From positions 1 to 7,226 of the forward strand of contig JAICUS010000308.1 in NCBI GenBank assembly GCA_025935735.1: a DNA stretch of 7,226 bases, given 5' to 3'. The stretch's first letter is position 1. The number at the start of each line of letters is the position of its first letter. The notes under the pieces are model-generated. The model searched no databases and was not told where the DNA came from. It saw nothing but the letters and a program-made list of their open reading frames with translations. Made by a program: the position numbers and the translations under genes. This document shows, in pieces, positions 6,434-7,226 of this stretch. This stretch comes from Solirubrobacteraceae bacterium. GTDB taxonomy: Bacteria; Actinomycetota; Thermoleophilia; Solirubrobacterales; Solirubrobacteraceae.

Positions 6434-7226
6434 ATGGCTACTCCCGAGGTGATCGCCGAGCAGCAGGCGCTGGCCGGCATCAACGCCGACTACAAGGAGA
6501 AGTTCGGGTTCCACGACCCGGAGACCGGCTACGCGTTCAAGGCGCCCAAGGGCCTGTCGCGCGAGCTCGTCGCACAGATCTCCGAGTTCAAGAACGAGCC
6601 GCAGTGGATGCGCGAGTTCCGCCTGAAGGCGCTCGAGCACTTCCTGTCGCGCCCCCAGCCGACCTGGGGCTCGCCGATGCTGGCCGAGATCGACTACGAC
6701 GACATCCACTACTTCGTGCGCGCGTCGGAGAAGTCCTCGCGCAGCTGGGACGAGGTCCCCGAGGACATCAAGAACACGTTCGACCGCCTGGGCATCCCCG
6801 AGGCCGAGCGCAAGTTCCTCTCCGGCGTCGGCGCCCAGTACGAGTCCGAGGTCGTCTACCACCAGGTGCGCGAGGACCTCGAGAAGCAGGGCGTCATCTT
6901 CATGGACATGGACTCGGGCCTGCGTGAGCACGAGGACATCGTCAAGGAGTACTTCGCGTCGATCATCCCCGCCAACGACAACAAGCTCGCGGCGCTGAAC
7001 TCCGCGGTCTGGTCGGGCGGCTCGTTCGTCTACGTGCCCAAGGGCGTGCACGTCGAGATGCCGCTGCAGGCCTACTTCCGGATCAACACCGAGAACATGG
7101 GCCAGTTCGAGCGGACGCTGATCATCGCCGACGAGGGCTCCTACGTGCACTACGTCGAGGGCTGCACCGCGCCGGTGTGGACCTCGGACTCGCTGCATTC
7201 CGCAGTCGTAGAGCTCATAGCCAAAC
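6434..7226 (+). CDS. sufB: SufB, Fe-S cluster scaffold subunit (3' end cut)
   Basis: The first 264 residues of SufB are visible; the family is about 470-480 residues long, so roughly the C-terminal 45% is beyond the window. SufB is the core scaffold of the SufBC2D complex, accepting sulfur and iron to build new clusters. Recognisable stretches are [13 protein letters not shown] near 58, [14 protein letters not shown] at 130-143, [23 protein letters not shown] from 174, [20 protein letters not shown] at 199-218, and [21 protein letters not shown] from 240. Cys244 in EGCTAP corresponds to the functionally important Cys254 of E. coli SufB. That spot is also a known intein insertion site in mycobacterial SufB; no intein interrupts it here. 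It follows the Rieske gene by 4 bases. The last dozen codons include several rare A/T-ending codons (GCA, GTA, ATA, AAA), unlike the rest. Confidence 0.97.
   Translation, partial: MATPEVIAEQQALAGINADYKEKFGFHDPETGYAFKAPKGLSRELVAQISEFKNEPQWMREFRLKALEHFLSRPQPTWGSPMLAEIDYDDIHYFVRASEKSSRSWDEVPEDIKNTFDRLGIPEAERKFLSGVGAQYESEVVYHQVREDLEKQGVIFMDMDSGLREHEDIVKEYFASIIPANDNKLAALNSAVWSGGSFVYVPKGVHVEMPLQAYFRINTENMGQFERTLIIADEGSYVHYVEGCTAPVWTSDSLHSAVVELIAK

Noticed and set aside
7163..7166. Intein at the EGC/TAP site of SufB
   Set aside because: The reading frame continues through [19 protein letters not shown] without interruption, so the site is empty.

Overview
This is a very GC-rich, densely packed window. 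Third codon positions are almost all G or C, several genes overlap by ATGA or GTGA, and some starts look leaderless. All of this fits a high-GC actinobacterium. A Thermoleophilia/Solirubrobacterales-like lineage is my best guess, but it is inferred from gene content and style only. No rRNA, tRNA, CRISPR array, transposase or phage gene was seen.

Layout, left to right. (1) Positions 1-2505: a same-strand run made of the 3' end of an unrecognised gene, then sufC (ATPase), sufS (cysteine desulfurase) and sufU (zinc sulfur-acceptor). This is half of a SUF iron-sulfur cluster assembly system. (2) Positions 2506-4141: a self-contained module of a putative ECF41-type promoter, an atypical NAD(P)-binding SDR/NmrA-like protein, and a 289-residue ECF41 sigma factor with a fused C-terminal SnoaL-like domain. 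(3) Positions 4121-4180: two palindromes sharing the core GGGGTCAGACCCC sit at the convergent gene ends. They contain the stop codons of both flanking genes and probably act as a bidirectional terminator. (4) Positions 4169-6056: a minus-strand classical SDR and a divergently transcribed secreted GH26-like glycoside hydrolase. Their 22-bp intergenic gap holds two antiparallel, overlapping TANNNT -10 boxes, each 6 nt from an ATG. (5) Positions 6057-7226: a Rieske [2Fe-2S] ferredoxin followed by sufB, which is cut by the window edge.

How it fits together. SufS takes sulfur from cysteine and passes it to SufU, which feeds the SufB-containing scaffold powered by SufC. The Rieske protein is a plausible electron donor or client. 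The SUF genes are split into two co-oriented blocks separated by about 3.6 kb of unrelated genes. No sufD is visible, so it may lie beyond the right edge or elsewhere. The most interesting points are the likely autoregulated, leaderless ECF41 promoter starting right at the sufU stop codon, the palindrome pair absorbed into two coding ends, the back-to-back leaderless promoters, and a SufU that lacks the insertion typical of its family.
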